NCBI RefSeq assembly: GCF_043876835.1
Contig: NZ_JBAWJZ010000003.1
Coordinates: forward strand, 62,001-126,000
Length of the DNA stretch: 64,000 bases
Direction: 5' to 3'
Source: Yeosuana sp043876835
GTDB lineage: Bacteria; Bacteroidota; Bacteroidia; Flavobacteriales; Flavobacteriaceae
Shown here: positions 1 to 8,416 of the stretch, piece after piece
Position numbering within the stretch: the first letter of the stretch is position 1
Layout: the number at the start of each line of letters is the position of its first letter
Notes under the pieces: model-generated
What the model saw: the letters and a program-made list of their open reading frames with translations, nothing else
Database searches by the model: none
What the model was told of the DNA's origin: nothing
Program-made: the position numbers and the translations under genes

Positions 1-296
1 AAGTTCAAATTTCATTTAGAGAAATTGCTAAAGCCTTAGATAAATCTATTTTAAGAATTGAAGATGCCGTTATGGAAACGTTATCTCAAACACCTCCAGA
101 ATTAGCAGCTGATATTTATAATACAGGTATTTATTTAGCTGGTGGTGGGTCAATGCTTAGAGGTTTAGACAAACGTTTATCTCAAAAAACAGATTTACCA
201 GTTTACATTGCAGAAGACCCATTAAGAGCCGTTGTTAGAGGTACAGGTATTACACTAAAAAACTTAATTAAATACAAAAGCGTATTGATTAAATAG
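1..296 (+). CDS. mreB: Rod shape-determining protein MreB, C-terminal part (truncated by window start)
   Basis: The open frame runs in from the left edge (first full codon at base 3) and ends at TAG 294-296, giving the last ~97 residues. The segment AGGGSMLRGLD followed by a PVYIAEDPLRAVVRGTG stretch is the C-terminal part of the actin-like ATPase fold of MreB. MreB polymerises under the inner membrane and guides the elongasome. The next genes are mreC, mreD, PBP2 and rodA, the standard order. The internal Met codon at 72 is not the start, because the family sequence continues upstream of it. Identification is firm; only the 5' end is missing. Confidence 0.93.
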   Translation, partial: VQISFREIAKALDKSILRIEDAVMETLSQTPPELAADIYNTGIYLAGGGSMLRGLDKRLSQKTDLPVYIAEDPLRAVVRGTGITLKNLIKYKSVLIK

Positions 297-311
297 CCAT
301 ATTGATTTAAC

Positions 312-1136
312 ATGCAGCAGATTATAAATTTTATAATACGGAACAAAACGTTTTTATTGTTCTTGTTGCTTTTTTTTATATCACTTACTTTTACAATTCA
401 AACACATTCATACCATAAAAGTAAGTTTATAAATTCGGCTAATTTTTTAACCGGAGGTGTTTACAATTCAATTAGCAACATCAATAGATATTTTGATCTT
501 AAATCTCAAAACGATATTTTAATTGAAGAAAACAGTAAGTTAAAATCAATTTTATACAACACAAAAAACAAAAAAGATTCTAGCTATATTGATGATTTAT
601 CATTTAATCACACTTACAAATTCACAACTGCTAGTGTATTAAAAAACAGCTATAGTTCTTCAAAAAATGTATTATTACTTAACAAAGGAATTTCAGATAG
701 TATAAAAGAAGATTTTGGAGTAATTTCGTCCAAAGGTATTGTTGGTATTATCGACAATACAAGCAGACATTATGCTACTGTTATTTCTGTTTTAAATACC
801 ACTAGTAAAATTAGTGCTCAGCTTAAAAAAACAAATCACTTTGGCACTTTAACTTGGAATGGAATATCTCCTTACCTTACACAACTTACAGACATTCCTA
901 AAATAGCACTTGTTAAAGTTGGAGATACAATAATAACTTCTGGCCGTTCTTCAATTTTCCCTAAAGGAATTCCAGTAGGAATTATTCAAGACTTTAAACT
1001 TGATGCCGCTGAAAATTATTATGAAATAAATATTAAGCTGTTTAACGACATGACAAGTATTGAGCATGTTTATGTCATTGAAAATATTGATATTAACGAA
1101 ATAACCAACTTATTAAAAAGCAGTACAAATGAATAG
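312..1136 (+). CDS. mreC: Rod shape-determining protein MreC
   Basis: 274 residues, usual for MreC. There is a short cytoplasmic N-terminus, one membrane segment at about residues 12-31, a polar helical stretch at about 50-80 likely to be the dimerising coiled coil, and then the beta-rich MreC core (residues ~100-260) with conserved-looking GISxSIKEDFGVISSKGIVG and GDTIITSGRSSIFPKGIPVG segments. In the family MreC is a periplasmic scaffold linking MreB/MreD to PBP2. It starts 15 bases after mreB and overlaps mreD by 8 bases, so the genes are probably co-transcribed and translationally coupled. Confidence 0.93.
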   Translation: MQQIINFIIRNKTFLLFLLLFFISLTFTIQTHSYHKSKFINSANFLTGGVYNSISNINRYFDLKSQNDILIEENSKLKSILYNTKNKKDSSYIDDLSFNHTYKFTTASVLKNSYSSSKNVLLLNKGISDSIKEDFGVISSKGIVGIIDNTSRHYATVISVLNTTSKISAQLKKTNHFGTLTWNGISPYLTQLTDIPKIALVKVGDTIITSGRSSIFPKGIPVGIIQDFKLDAAENYYEINIKLFNDMTSIEHVYVIENIDINEITNLLKSSTNE

Positions 1137-1635
1137 TGTATTATATACCAATATTACACGCTTTATTCTACTTGTAGGTTTACAAGTACTAGTACTAAAT
1201 CATATTAATTTTTTAGGATATATTAATCCATATGTTTACATATTATTCATTATTCTTTTTCCTATAAAAAACAGCAGAACCCTATTTATTTTTTTAAGTT
1301 TCATCATTGGCTTAACTATAGATATATTTACAGATTCTGGAGGCATTCATGCAGCTGCTTGTGTAAGTATAGCGTATGCTAGACCAATTGTTTTAAAATT
1401 TTGTTTTGGAACGGTTTACGAATATCAAACAGTAAAATTTGATACTGTTGAGTTTAGTTCAAAATTTCTGTATATTACTATTCTAACTGTACTTCATCAT
1501 ATCATTCTATTTTCATTAGAAATCTTTAACATTTCTAAGGTAATTTTAACAGTTCAAAAAACGTTATTCTCAAGTATATTTACTATTATACTCTGTATTT
1601 TGGTAACCATTATTTTCAGTAGAAAAACTAAATGA
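1129..1635 (+). CDS. mreD: Rod shape-determining protein MreD
   Basis: 168 residues, almost entirely hydrophobic with about five membrane helices. This is the size and topology of MreD, the polytopic elongasome partner of MreC. Sequence similarity within MreD is weak, so the call rests on topology and on its place between mreC (8-base overlap) and PBP2 (ATGA overlap at 1632-1635). The segment SFIIGLTIDIFTDSGGIHA resembles the conserved GLxxDxxxxxxxG region of the family. It acts in the inner membrane. Confidence 0.88.
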   Translation: MNSVLYTNITRFILLVGLQVLVLNHINFLGYINPYVYILFIILFPIKNSRTLFIFLSFIIGLTIDIFTDSGGIHAAACVSIAYARPIVLKFCFGTVYEYQTVKFDTVEFSSKFLYITILTVLHHIILFSLEIFNISKVILTVQKTLFSSIFTIILCILVTIIFSRKTK

Positions 1636-3560
1636 GAAAATTTTTACTTTTTTTTATAATAATTGCTGTTGGTGTTATATTTATTTTCAGGCTTTTTTAT
1701 CTGCAAGTCTACACCCCACAAACACATGATTTATATGAAGATAATGCGATAAGAAAGGTATTTGACTACCCAAAAAGAGGATTTGTTTTTGATAGAAATG
1801 GCGAGCTTTTAGTTTCAAACCAACCATCATACGATGTCATGTTTATTCCTAGAGAAGTAAAACCCTTAGATACTTTAGAATTTTGCGAGTTGCTAAAAAT
1901 AAATAAAGATCAATTTATTGAAATTTACAATAAAGCACATCGCTATTCACCATGGCTTCCATCTGTTTTTATTCCTCATTTATCTAAAGAAGATTATGCT
2001 GCTCTTCAAGAAAAAATGCGAAAATTTGAAGGATTCTATATTCAAAAACGTTCAATAAGATACTATCAAACTACCATTGGAGCTAACGTTTTAGGCGATA
2101 TAGGCGAAGTAAATAATGCTATTATTGAAAAACAACCCTATTATAAAATGGGAGATTTAATTGGCAAACAAGGTATTGAACTCTCTTATGAAAACACTTT
2201 AAGAGGTGTAAAAGGTATAAAGTTTATTCAAAAAGACAGATTTAACAGGGATATTGGCCCTTATAAAAATGGCATATATGATACTTTGCCTAAACCAGGA
2301 GAAGATATAACTATAACCATTGACGCCACTTTACAAGCTTATGGTGAGTTATTAATGCAAAATAAACATGGAGGAATTATAGCTATTGAGCCAAGCACTG
2401 GCGAAATACTTACTATGGTTTCAACACCAACATACAACCCAAATCTATTAGTTGGACGTCAACGTTCTGTTAATTTTTCTAAATTATATAACGACAGTAT
2501 TTCAAAACCTTTATATGATAGAGGACTTCAAGCCATGTATCCTCCTGGTTCACCTTTTAAAATTTTAAATGCCCTTATTGGGTTACAAGAAGGCGTTGTT
2601 ACTACAGAAGATCGTTTTAGCTGTAACCATGGTTATAGCTACGGTGGCAGAAAAATGAAATGCCACTCCCACTCAAGCCCACTTGCTATGAATGGTGGCA
2701 TATATAACTCGTGTAATGCCTATTTTGCCAATGTTTACAGAAGAATTATTGATAAATTTAAAGATCCAGCAATAGGAATGGATATTTGGAGTAATCACGT
2801 AAAGAGTTTTGGTTTAGGAAATTATTTAAATAATGATTTATCTGTTGGCCAACCCGGTAAAATACCAAATAGCCAAACATATGACCAACTTTATGGCAAA
2901 AATAGATGGGGCAGCACATACAACCTGTCTAATGCCATTGGGCAAGGTGAAGTATTAACAACTCCAATACAGTTAGCAAATATGGTTGCAGCTATTGGTA
3001 ATAGAGGTTATTATTACACACCTCACATTATTAAAAAAATTGAAGGAGAAACTATTGACCCTAAATATACTACACCAAACCACACAACTATTGATAAACA
3101 ATATTTTGAACCAATAGTTCAAGGTATGTTTGATGTTTATAATTATGGAACAGCAGCAGCCGTTCAAATACCAGGAATTGAAATTTGTGGAAAAACTGGA
3201 ACTGCTGAAAACTTTACTAAAATAAATGGTGTAAAAACTCAATTAACAGACCATTCCATTTTTGTAGCTTTTGCTCCAAAAGATAACCCAAAAATAGCAA
3301 TTGCTGTTTTTGTTGAAAACGGTTATTGGGGTAGTCGTTTCGCTGGTAGAATAGCAAGTTTAATGATTGAAAAATATATTAAAGGTTATATTACCCGAAC
3401 CGATATGGAAGATTGGATTTTAACGCATAGCTTAGAAAATGAATATGCAAAACCTTATTCCGGTGAACCATTTGGTATTAATGGAGCTACCACATTACAA
3501 GTAATTCCTTTAGACGAATCACTAAGATCTAAAAAACCAGATTCCATTACCAAACAGTAA
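1632..3560 (+). CDS. mrdA: Penicillin-binding protein 2 (elongasome transpeptidase)
   Basis: 642 residues, normal for PBP2. An N-terminal membrane anchor (about 4-24) is followed by the dimerisation/pedestal region, with the PKRGFVFDRNGELLVSN segment typical of class B PBPs. The transpeptidase motifs are all present: S307-P-F-K (SxxK nucleophile), S360-C-N (SxN) and K521-T-G. It cross-links peptidoglycan during lateral wall growth, working with RodA, which is encoded immediately downstream. The ATG overlaps the mreD stop. The C-terminal ~45 residues after the transpeptidase domain are polar and less conserved. Confidence 0.95.
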   Translation: MRKFLLFFIIIAVGVIFIFRLFYLQVYTPQTHDLYEDNAIRKVFDYPKRGFVFDRNGELLVSNQPSYDVMFIPREVKPLDTLEFCELLKINKDQFIEIYNKAHRYSPWLPSVFIPHLSKEDYAALQEKMRKFEGFYIQKRSIRYYQTTIGANVLGDIGEVNNAIIEKQPYYKMGDLIGKQGIELSYENTLRGVKGIKFIQKDRFNRDIGPYKNGIYDTLPKPGEDITITIDATLQAYGELLMQNKHGGIIAIEPSTGEILTMVSTPTYNPNLLVGRQRSVNFSKLYNDSISKPLYDRGLQAMYPPGSPFKILNALIGLQEGVVTTEDRFSCNHGYSYGGRKMKCHSHSSPLAMNGGIYNSCNAYFANVYRRIIDKFKDPAIGMDIWSNHVKSFGLGNYLNNDLSVGQPGKIPNSQTYDQLYGKNRWGSTYNLSNAIGQGEVLTTPIQLANMVAAIGNRGYYYTPHIIKKIEGETIDPKYTTPNHTTIDKQYFEPIVQGMFDVYNYGTAAAVQIPGIEICGKTGTAENFTKINGVKTQLTDHSIFVAFAPKDNPKIAIAVFVENGYWGSRFAGRIASLMIEKYIKGYITRTDMEDWILTHSLENEYAKPYSGEPFGINGATTLQVIPLDESLRSKKPDSITKQ

Positions 3561-3564
3561 TTAA

Positions 3565-4842
3565 ATGCTTAGAGAAACTCACAGACATTTTAAATTTGAT
3601 TGGATTACCATAATTCTATTCCTTCTTTTAGTAGGCTTTGGTTGGTTAAATATTTTATCGGCATCACATACAGGAGAAACCATTGATTATTGGGACTTTT
3701 CAGAACCCTACGGAAAACAACTTATGTTTATTTTTTTAACCTTAGCCTTAATTGTTCTTATTTTATCAATAGATTCCAAATTTTATGAACGGTTTTCAAG
3801 TGTTATTTATATAATATCCATGTTATCATTAATGGGTCTTTTTGTACTTGGAAAAAATGTGAATGGTGCGACTTCATGGTATGCTATAGGAGGAATGACA
3901 TTACAGCCAAGTGAATTTGCAAAAGCAGCAACTGCTTTAGCAGTAGCAAAATATGTTAGTGATATGAATACTGATATTCATAAATTTAAAGACCAGATTC
4001 AAAGTTTCATCCTTTTTGCAATTCCTGCAATTTTAGTTCTGTTACAAAATGATGCAGGAAGTACCATTGTTTATGCCGCTTTCTTTTTTGTATTGTACAG
4101 AGAAGGCTTACCAAAAATATATTTAATCATCGGTGTTGCATTGGTTATTCTCTCTTTATTTTCTTTAAAGTTTGGAGCTATAATTACTTCCATTGCAGCA
4201 GCATTTGTACTTATTGTCAATCATTTTTTTACTAAAAAAAAGCCTCCATTAATCCAACCAATTGTAATTTTAATAGCTTGTATTATTTTATCATCAGGCA
4301 TCAAATTCTTTTATCAAAATGTATTGCAACCACATCAAAAGGACAGAATAAGTCTTTGGTTGAGATTAGAAAAAGATCCTGTTAAGCTTGAGATCATGAA
4401 AAAAACCTTTGCCTATAATTTAAATGAATCTGAAAAAGCAATTAGTTCTGGTGGTGTAACAGGAAAAGGATTTTTAGAAGGCACAAGAACTACAGGAAAA
4501 TTTGTACCAGAGCAGCATACAGACTATATTTTCAGTACTGTAGGTGAAGAATGGGGCTTTTTAGGAAGTGCCATGGTTGTTATTGTTTTTGTGCTGTTAC
4601 TAATTAGAATTCTTCACTTAGCTGAATTACAAAAATCACAATTTAGCCGCATGTACGGATATGGAGTAGCCTCCATATTTTTTATGCATTTTATGATAAA
4701 TATTGGCATGGTAATGGGTTTAATTCCAACTATTGGCATCCCACTACCTTTATTTAGTTATGGTGGTTCTGGCTTATGGGGTTTTACCATTTTACTCTTT
4801 ATATTTATAAAATTAGATTCTAACCGAATCAATGAATGGTAA
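3565..4842 (+). CDS. rodA: Rod shape-determining protein RodA (SEDS peptidoglycan polymerase)
   Basis: 425 residues with about ten membrane helices. Family signatures include the WYAIGGMTLQPSEFAKAA segment, the EQHTDYIFSTVGEEWGFLG loop and the C-terminal GLIPTIGIPLPLFSYGGSG motif. RodA is the glycan-chain polymerase of the elongation machinery and pairs with the class B PBP encoded 4 bases upstream. The insertion between helices at about residues 175-240 is rather hydrophobic, longer than in E. coli and typical of Bacteroidota. FtsW is the alternative SEDS protein, but the mre/PBP2 context favours RodA. Confidence 0.95.
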   Translation: MLRETHRHFKFDWITIILFLLLVGFGWLNILSASHTGETIDYWDFSEPYGKQLMFIFLTLALIVLILSIDSKFYERFSSVIYIISMLSLMGLFVLGKNVNGATSWYAIGGMTLQPSEFAKAATALAVAKYVSDMNTDIHKFKDQIQSFILFAIPAILVLLQNDAGSTIVYAAFFFVLYREGLPKIYLIIGVALVILSLFSLKFGAIITSIAAAFVLIVNHFFTKKKPPLIQPIVILIACIILSSGIKFFYQNVLQPHQKDRISLWLRLEKDPVKLEIMKKTFAYNLNESEKAISSGGVTGKGFLEGTRTTGKFVPEQHTDYIFSTVGEEWGFLGSAMVVIVFVLLLIRILHLAELQKSQFSRMYGYGVASIFFMHFMINIGMVMGLIPTIGIPLPLFSYGGSGLWGFTILLFIFIKLDSNRINEW

Positions 4843-4858
4843 TTTTTAAACTAATTCC

Positions 4859-5506
4859 ATGAAAAAACTATTTTTATATTCAATTCTAATTATTACTGTT
4901 TCAAACTGTTCAAGTGTTAAAACTAGTCAACAAAAAGAGGCCATTTTAAATTCATTTTCTAAAAATGAGATACAAATGATAATGTCTTCTGATTCTTTAA
5001 CCCCAATGCGTGTTTATAAAATAACTAGCAAAAGTGATTCCTTGGTACTAAGAAAAAAGAGTGGGTATATAAAGCCAAATCCTAATGACCCGATACAAAA
5101 AACATTTATAAAACGTCTTTACAGAACTGTTACAGACAGTATGTCTTTAGGAGTCGGTATTGCTGCACCACAGGTTGGTGTTTTAAAAAATATTATCTGG
5201 GTTCAACGTTTTGATAAAGAAAACTTCCCTTTTGAAGTTTGTTTAAACCCAATAATCGTTCAATATTCTGAAAAAAAACAAACCAACAGAGAAGGTTGTT
5301 TGTCAATTCCTAACAGAAGAGAAACCTTAGATAATAGAGCTTATGCTATATTAGTTGAATATGATACTGAAAATGGAGAACACAAGGCAGAAATGGTTGA
5401 AGGATTTACATCTGTAATCTTTCAACATGAAATAGATCATCTTAACGGTATTTTGTATTTAGATCACCTTAACAAAGAGATAAAAGACGCTATAAAAACA
5501 GATTGA
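4859..5506 (+). CDS. Peptide deformylase-like protein with a lipoprotein signal
   Basis: 215 residues. All three peptide deformylase motifs are intact: G98-V-G-I-A-A-P-Q105, E145-G-C-L-S149 (metal-binding Cys147) and H190-E-I-D-H194 (two metal-binding His and the catalytic Glu). The odd part is the N-terminus: a KK pair, a hydrophobic stretch and TVSNC17, which reads as a signal peptidase II lipobox. There are about 80 residues before the first motif, against roughly 40 in cytosolic enzymes. Deformylase normally acts on nascent chains in the cytosol, so an exported, lipid-anchored form would need another substrate. It lies 16 bases after rodA, so it belongs to the wall operon. Fold and catalytic residues are clear; location and substrate are inferred. 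Confidence 0.85.
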   Translation: MKKLFLYSILIITVSNCSSVKTSQQKEAILNSFSKNEIQMIMSSDSLTPMRVYKITSKSDSLVLRKKSGYIKPNPNDPIQKTFIKRLYRTVTDSMSLGVGIAAPQVGVLKNIIWVQRFDKENFPFEVCLNPIIVQYSEKKQTNREGCLSIPNRRETLDNRAYAILVEYDTENGEHKAEMVEGFTSVIFQHEIDHLNGILYLDHLNKEIKDAIKTD

Positions 5507-5507
5507 T

Positions 5508-5843
5508 TTATTTTTTAATCTCTAATTTTTCGGCAAAATAATCACAGAAATCTTTCATAGTAGCCGTCATTTTTTCATCTTGAGTCGCTCTATTAAAAGT
5601 ATCACTCATGGCTACTAAGGTTTGATGAAAAAACACTTTCATCTCATCAACTGGCATTTCTTTAGTCCATAAATCTATTCTTAAAGTTTCTTGAGCATTA
5701 GCATCCCAAACAGACAACATCATGGCTTTAGCTTCTTCATTGCTCACGCCACCATCTTGTGCTGTCCAAAATAATTTTTCCGGAACTCGGTTTTCGTCTA
5801 GCTCAACAGTTAACTCAATTTTAGATTTAATTTTATCAGGCAT
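5508..5843 (-). CDS. gldC: Gliding motility protein GldC
   Basis: 111 residues, acidic, without a signal peptide or membrane segment, matching GldC of flavobacteria in size and in the opening KSKIELTVELDENRVPEKLFW segment. GldC is a small accessory protein of the gliding machinery always found beside GldB; its biochemical role is not settled. It shares a TAATG junction with gldB at 5843, so translation is probably coupled. Its stop lies only one base from the stop of the convergent deformylase gene. Confidence 0.9.
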   Translation of the reverse strand: MPDKIKSKIELTVELDENRVPEKLFWTAQDGGVSNEEAKAMMLSVWDANAQETLRIDLWTKEMPVDEMKVFFHQTLVAMSDTFNRATQDEKMTATMKDFCDYFAEKLEIKK

Positions 5844-6805
5844 TATTTACTTGGTTTAAATTTTGAATTATTAAAAATATATTCAGGAGACGCTATAAGC
5901 ATATCCTTTAATGACACCTCATTATTTTTCATATAGGCTTTTACAATTTGCCAACCTATATATTGCCCCAATCTTCCGGGAGATTGACTATCAATTTCTT
6001 CTAAATAAAATTTTGTGAATGGCGCTGGATTTATAAATCTGCCAGGCAATTTAGAATCGGTACTAAACAGTAATTCCCTTTCAACAAAATACCTCCAAAT
6101 ATAACTTTCATTAACATGAGCCCAATCTAGTTGTTCATTAGTGTATCCAATTCGCTCTGCTTCTGTTTTAAAAGGGATAACCTTATCTAAAAAATACAGC
6201 TGTTTTCCAAAATAAATCATTTCATCCAATAACGTTTTATTCTGTCCTTGATAAATATATTTTTTTGCGTATTCGGTTGCTAAATCAACAACCATATTCC
6301 TTTTATTAAAATCTTCCCTTATGTATTTTTGAATTCCTTGATAAAACTCATGATCACTTCCTAAATAAGTGTCTATGGAAATTAAAGCAATGGTATCTGT
6401 TAAAATTATTTTGTTTCTATAATCAACAAAAGACGTTGTAGTAATAATTCTTGGTGGTGTAAATTCTGAAAAATAATATTTGATGTGTTGAAATAAGGAG
6501 TTTATTTCATTTTGTTGTCCATCAATATTAGGAAAAACTTTTGCTACTTCTTCAAGTAATTTAATTTGAAGCGTATCTTGTGTTCTAGCAATCCAAAATG
6601 AATCCGCATATTTTTTTGAAAACATAAACGGATAATCTCTCTTTAACTTTGGTAAATTTTTATCATTTACATGACTGAACAACTCATCAAATCGTTCAAT
6701 CTTAATATTCATAGGGATTTTTTCAATTTCTTGTTCAAGTTGATTTTCATTTTTACATGAAACAACGACAGTCAATAGAAATAATAGTAATATTACTTTT
6801 TTCAT
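5843..6805 (-). CDS. gldB: Gliding motility lipoprotein GldB
   Basis: 320 residues beginning with a lipoprotein signal: hydrophobic residues 4-15 followed by VVVSC17. The mature part contains the IKIERFDELF segment and a long helical domain as in GldB. In Flavobacterium johnsoniae GldB is an essential component of gliding and is linked to the type IX secretion machinery, probably at the inner membrane or periplasm. It is divergent from nadE and overlaps gldC, the usual flavobacterial order. Confidence 0.9.
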   Translation of the reverse strand: MKKVILLLFLLTVVVSCKNENQLEQEIEKIPMNIKIERFDELFSHVNDKNLPKLKRDYPFMFSKKYADSFWIARTQDTLQIKLLEEVAKVFPNIDGQQNEINSLFQHIKYYFSEFTPPRIITTTSFVDYRNKIILTDTIALISIDTYLGSDHEFYQGIQKYIREDFNKRNMVVDLATEYAKKYIYQGQNKTLLDEMIYFGKQLYFLDKVIPFKTEAERIGYTNEQLDWAHVNESYIWRYFVERELLFSTDSKLPGRFINPAPFTKFYLEEIDSQSPGRLGQYIGWQIVKAYMKNNEVSLKDMLIASPEYIFNNSKFKPSK

Positions 6806-6850
6806 ATAAAACTTAAACGTTCTAAATTTTTATTAATTGAGCGATTCCCT

Positions 6851-6858
6851 TATTTTTG
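6851..6858 (+). promoter_or_regulatory. Candidate promoter -7 element for nadE
   Basis: TATTTTTG fits the Bacteroidota -7 consensus TAnnTTTG. It lies 40 bases upstream of the ATG at 6898 and covers the alternative TTG start at 6856, which argues against that longer reading frame. No clear -33 TTTG is visible at the expected distance. Confidence 0.5.
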
Positions 6859-6897
6859 TTTGCAAATGTACTATTCTTTGAATTAAAATCATTTAAA

Positions 6898-7686
6898 ATG
6901 CAAACAGAAAAAGTTGTTGACCACATTGTAAATTGGTTAAAAGATTATGCTACAAATGCTAAAATGAACGGTTTTGTTATTGGCATATCTGGTGGAATAG
7001 ATTCGGCCGTAACTTCAACGCTTTGTGCAAAAACTGGATTACCTCTTTTATGTTTAGAAATGCCAATTCGTCAAGCTCCTTCACAAGTAAGCAGAGCATT
7101 AAATCATATTGATTGGCTAAAAAATAACTTTGACAAAGTGACTATGACTAAAGTAAGCTTAACTCCGGTTTTCGATAGTTTAATAACATCTTTACCACAA
7201 GTTGAAAATGAAGAAGACCGATTTATGTCTTTAGCTAATACAAGAGCAAGATTACGCATGACAACTCTTTATTATTTTGCAGCTTTAGAAAAACTGTTGG
7301 TAGCCGGAACAGGAAACAAAGTTGAAGATTTTGGCGTTGGTTTTTACACAAAATATGGTGATGGTGGTGTTGACTTAAGCCCAATAGCAGACTTATTAAA
7401 AACCGAGGTTTACACTATTGCCAAATATTTGGGTATTAATAAAGAAATTATTGATGCAGCTCCAACAGATGGACTTTGGGGTGATGACAGAACCGATGAA
7501 GATCAAATTGGGGCTAGTTATCCAGAACTTGAATGGGCTATGAAAATGAATAATAATGGTAAAACTTTTGATGATTTTAAAGGTAGAGACCTAGAAGTCT
7601 TCAAAATATACAAGCGATATAATAATGCCAATAAACACAAAATGGACCCTATACCTGTTTGTATTATTCCAAATGAATTAATGTAG
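6898..7686 (+). CDS. nadE: NH3-dependent NAD(+) synthetase
   Basis: 262 residues from the ATG at 6898. The P-loop-like SGGIDSAVTS motif of the N-type ATP pyrophosphatase fold is at about residues 31-40, and KVEDFGVGFYTKYGDGGVD is the NAD-binding region. There is no N-terminal nitrilase (glutaminase) domain, so ammonia is the expected nitrogen donor. The enzyme adenylates and amidates deamido-NAD in the last step of NAD synthesis. The in-frame TTG at 6856 would add 14 residues, but it overlaps a likely promoter element and is not used in the family. Confidence 0.94.
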   Translation: MQTEKVVDHIVNWLKDYATNAKMNGFVIGISGGIDSAVTSTLCAKTGLPLLCLEMPIRQAPSQVSRALNHIDWLKNNFDKVTMTKVSLTPVFDSLITSLPQVENEEDRFMSLANTRARLRMTTLYYFAALEKLLVAGTGNKVEDFGVGFYTKYGDGGVDLSPIADLLKTEVYTIAKYLGINKEIIDAAPTDGLWGDDRTDEDQIGASYPELEWAMKMNNNGKTFDDFKGRDLEVFKIYKRYNNANKHKMDPIPVCIIPNELM

Positions 7687-7777
7687 AAATTGCTTTAATG
7701 TCAATTTATTCCTATATTTACTATCATTTATACGTTTTCCCTAAAAAACGCTCTCAAAACACTTAAAATCAACCGAT

Positions 7778-8416
7778 ATGATTAAATTATTAATAGCAGA
7801 TCACCATCCTATCGTTAGAAAAGGATTAGAATTACTTTTTTCCGCATCGTCAAACATCCAAGTAGTTGGAAGTCTTGATGATGGCGAAGCCATTATTGAT
7901 TTTATTAAAAAAAATCCAGTTGACATTATTTTAACTGAAATTGATTTACCAAAACTTAATGGATTGACTGTTTTAAGAATTTTAAAGCATGAATTCCCCA
8001 ACATTAAAAGCATCATTTTTAGCGGCCAACCTGAAGAAGTTTACGCTATTAATGCAATTAAAGCTGGGGCTTCTGGTTACATTTCAAAAACAGTAAATAT
8101 TATCGCAATAAATGAAGCCATTTTAAAAGTAAATGAAGGTGGCACCTTTTTAAGTGATGAAATTAATCAACAAATAAAGCTTGGCAAACGAGTTAACAAA
8201 ACAGGCTCTTACTACAAAAAACTCTCAACAAGAGAAACCGAAGTTTTAAAACTTTTATGTGTAGGTAAGAAAAACAAAGAAGTTGCTAAAGAATTAAATG
8301 TTAATGAAAAAACCATTAGCACTTACAAAGCAAGGTTAATGAGAAAATTAAAAGTGACTAATTTAGTTGATTTAGTTAACCAAGCTAAGGTGGCTAACTC
8401 ACAAAGCTCTATTTAA
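7778..8416 (+). CDS. NarL/LuxR-type response regulator with Glu at the phosphoacceptor position
   Basis: 212 residues: a receiver domain (about 1-120) and a C-terminal LuxR-type helix-turn-helix (about 145-205, with LSTRETEVLKLLCVGKKNKEVAKEL and TISTYKARLMRKLKV). In the receiver the beta-3 motif reads ILTE54IDLP, where NarL-like regulators have LLDxxMP, so the phosphoacceptor Asp is Glu. The acidic pocket also reads IADHH rather than DD. The protein may be constitutively active or use another input. It converges on dnaG and overlaps that gene by 18 bases. No cognate kinase is adjacent. Confidence 0.87.
   Translation: MIKLLIADHHPIVRKGLELLFSASSNIQVVGSLDDGEAIIDFIKKNPVDIILTEIDLPKLNGLTVLRILKHEFPNIKSIIFSGQPEEVYAINAIKAGASGYISKTVNIIAINEAILKVNEGGTFLSDEINQQIKLGKRVNKTGSYYKKLSTRETEVLKLLCVGKKNKEVAKELNVNEKTISTYKARLMRKLKVTNLVDLVNQAKVANSQSSI

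Noticed and set aside
2973..3242. Minus-strand ORF of 89 codons within PBP2
   Set aside because: It is antisense to the conserved transpeptidase domain, with low-complexity Ser/Asn/Phe composition typical of a shadow frame.
6856..6897. N-terminal extension of NadE from a TTG codon
   Set aside because: The codon lies inside a TAnnTTTG promoter element, the extra residues are absent from the NadE family, and an ATG with the expected N-terminus follows at 6898.
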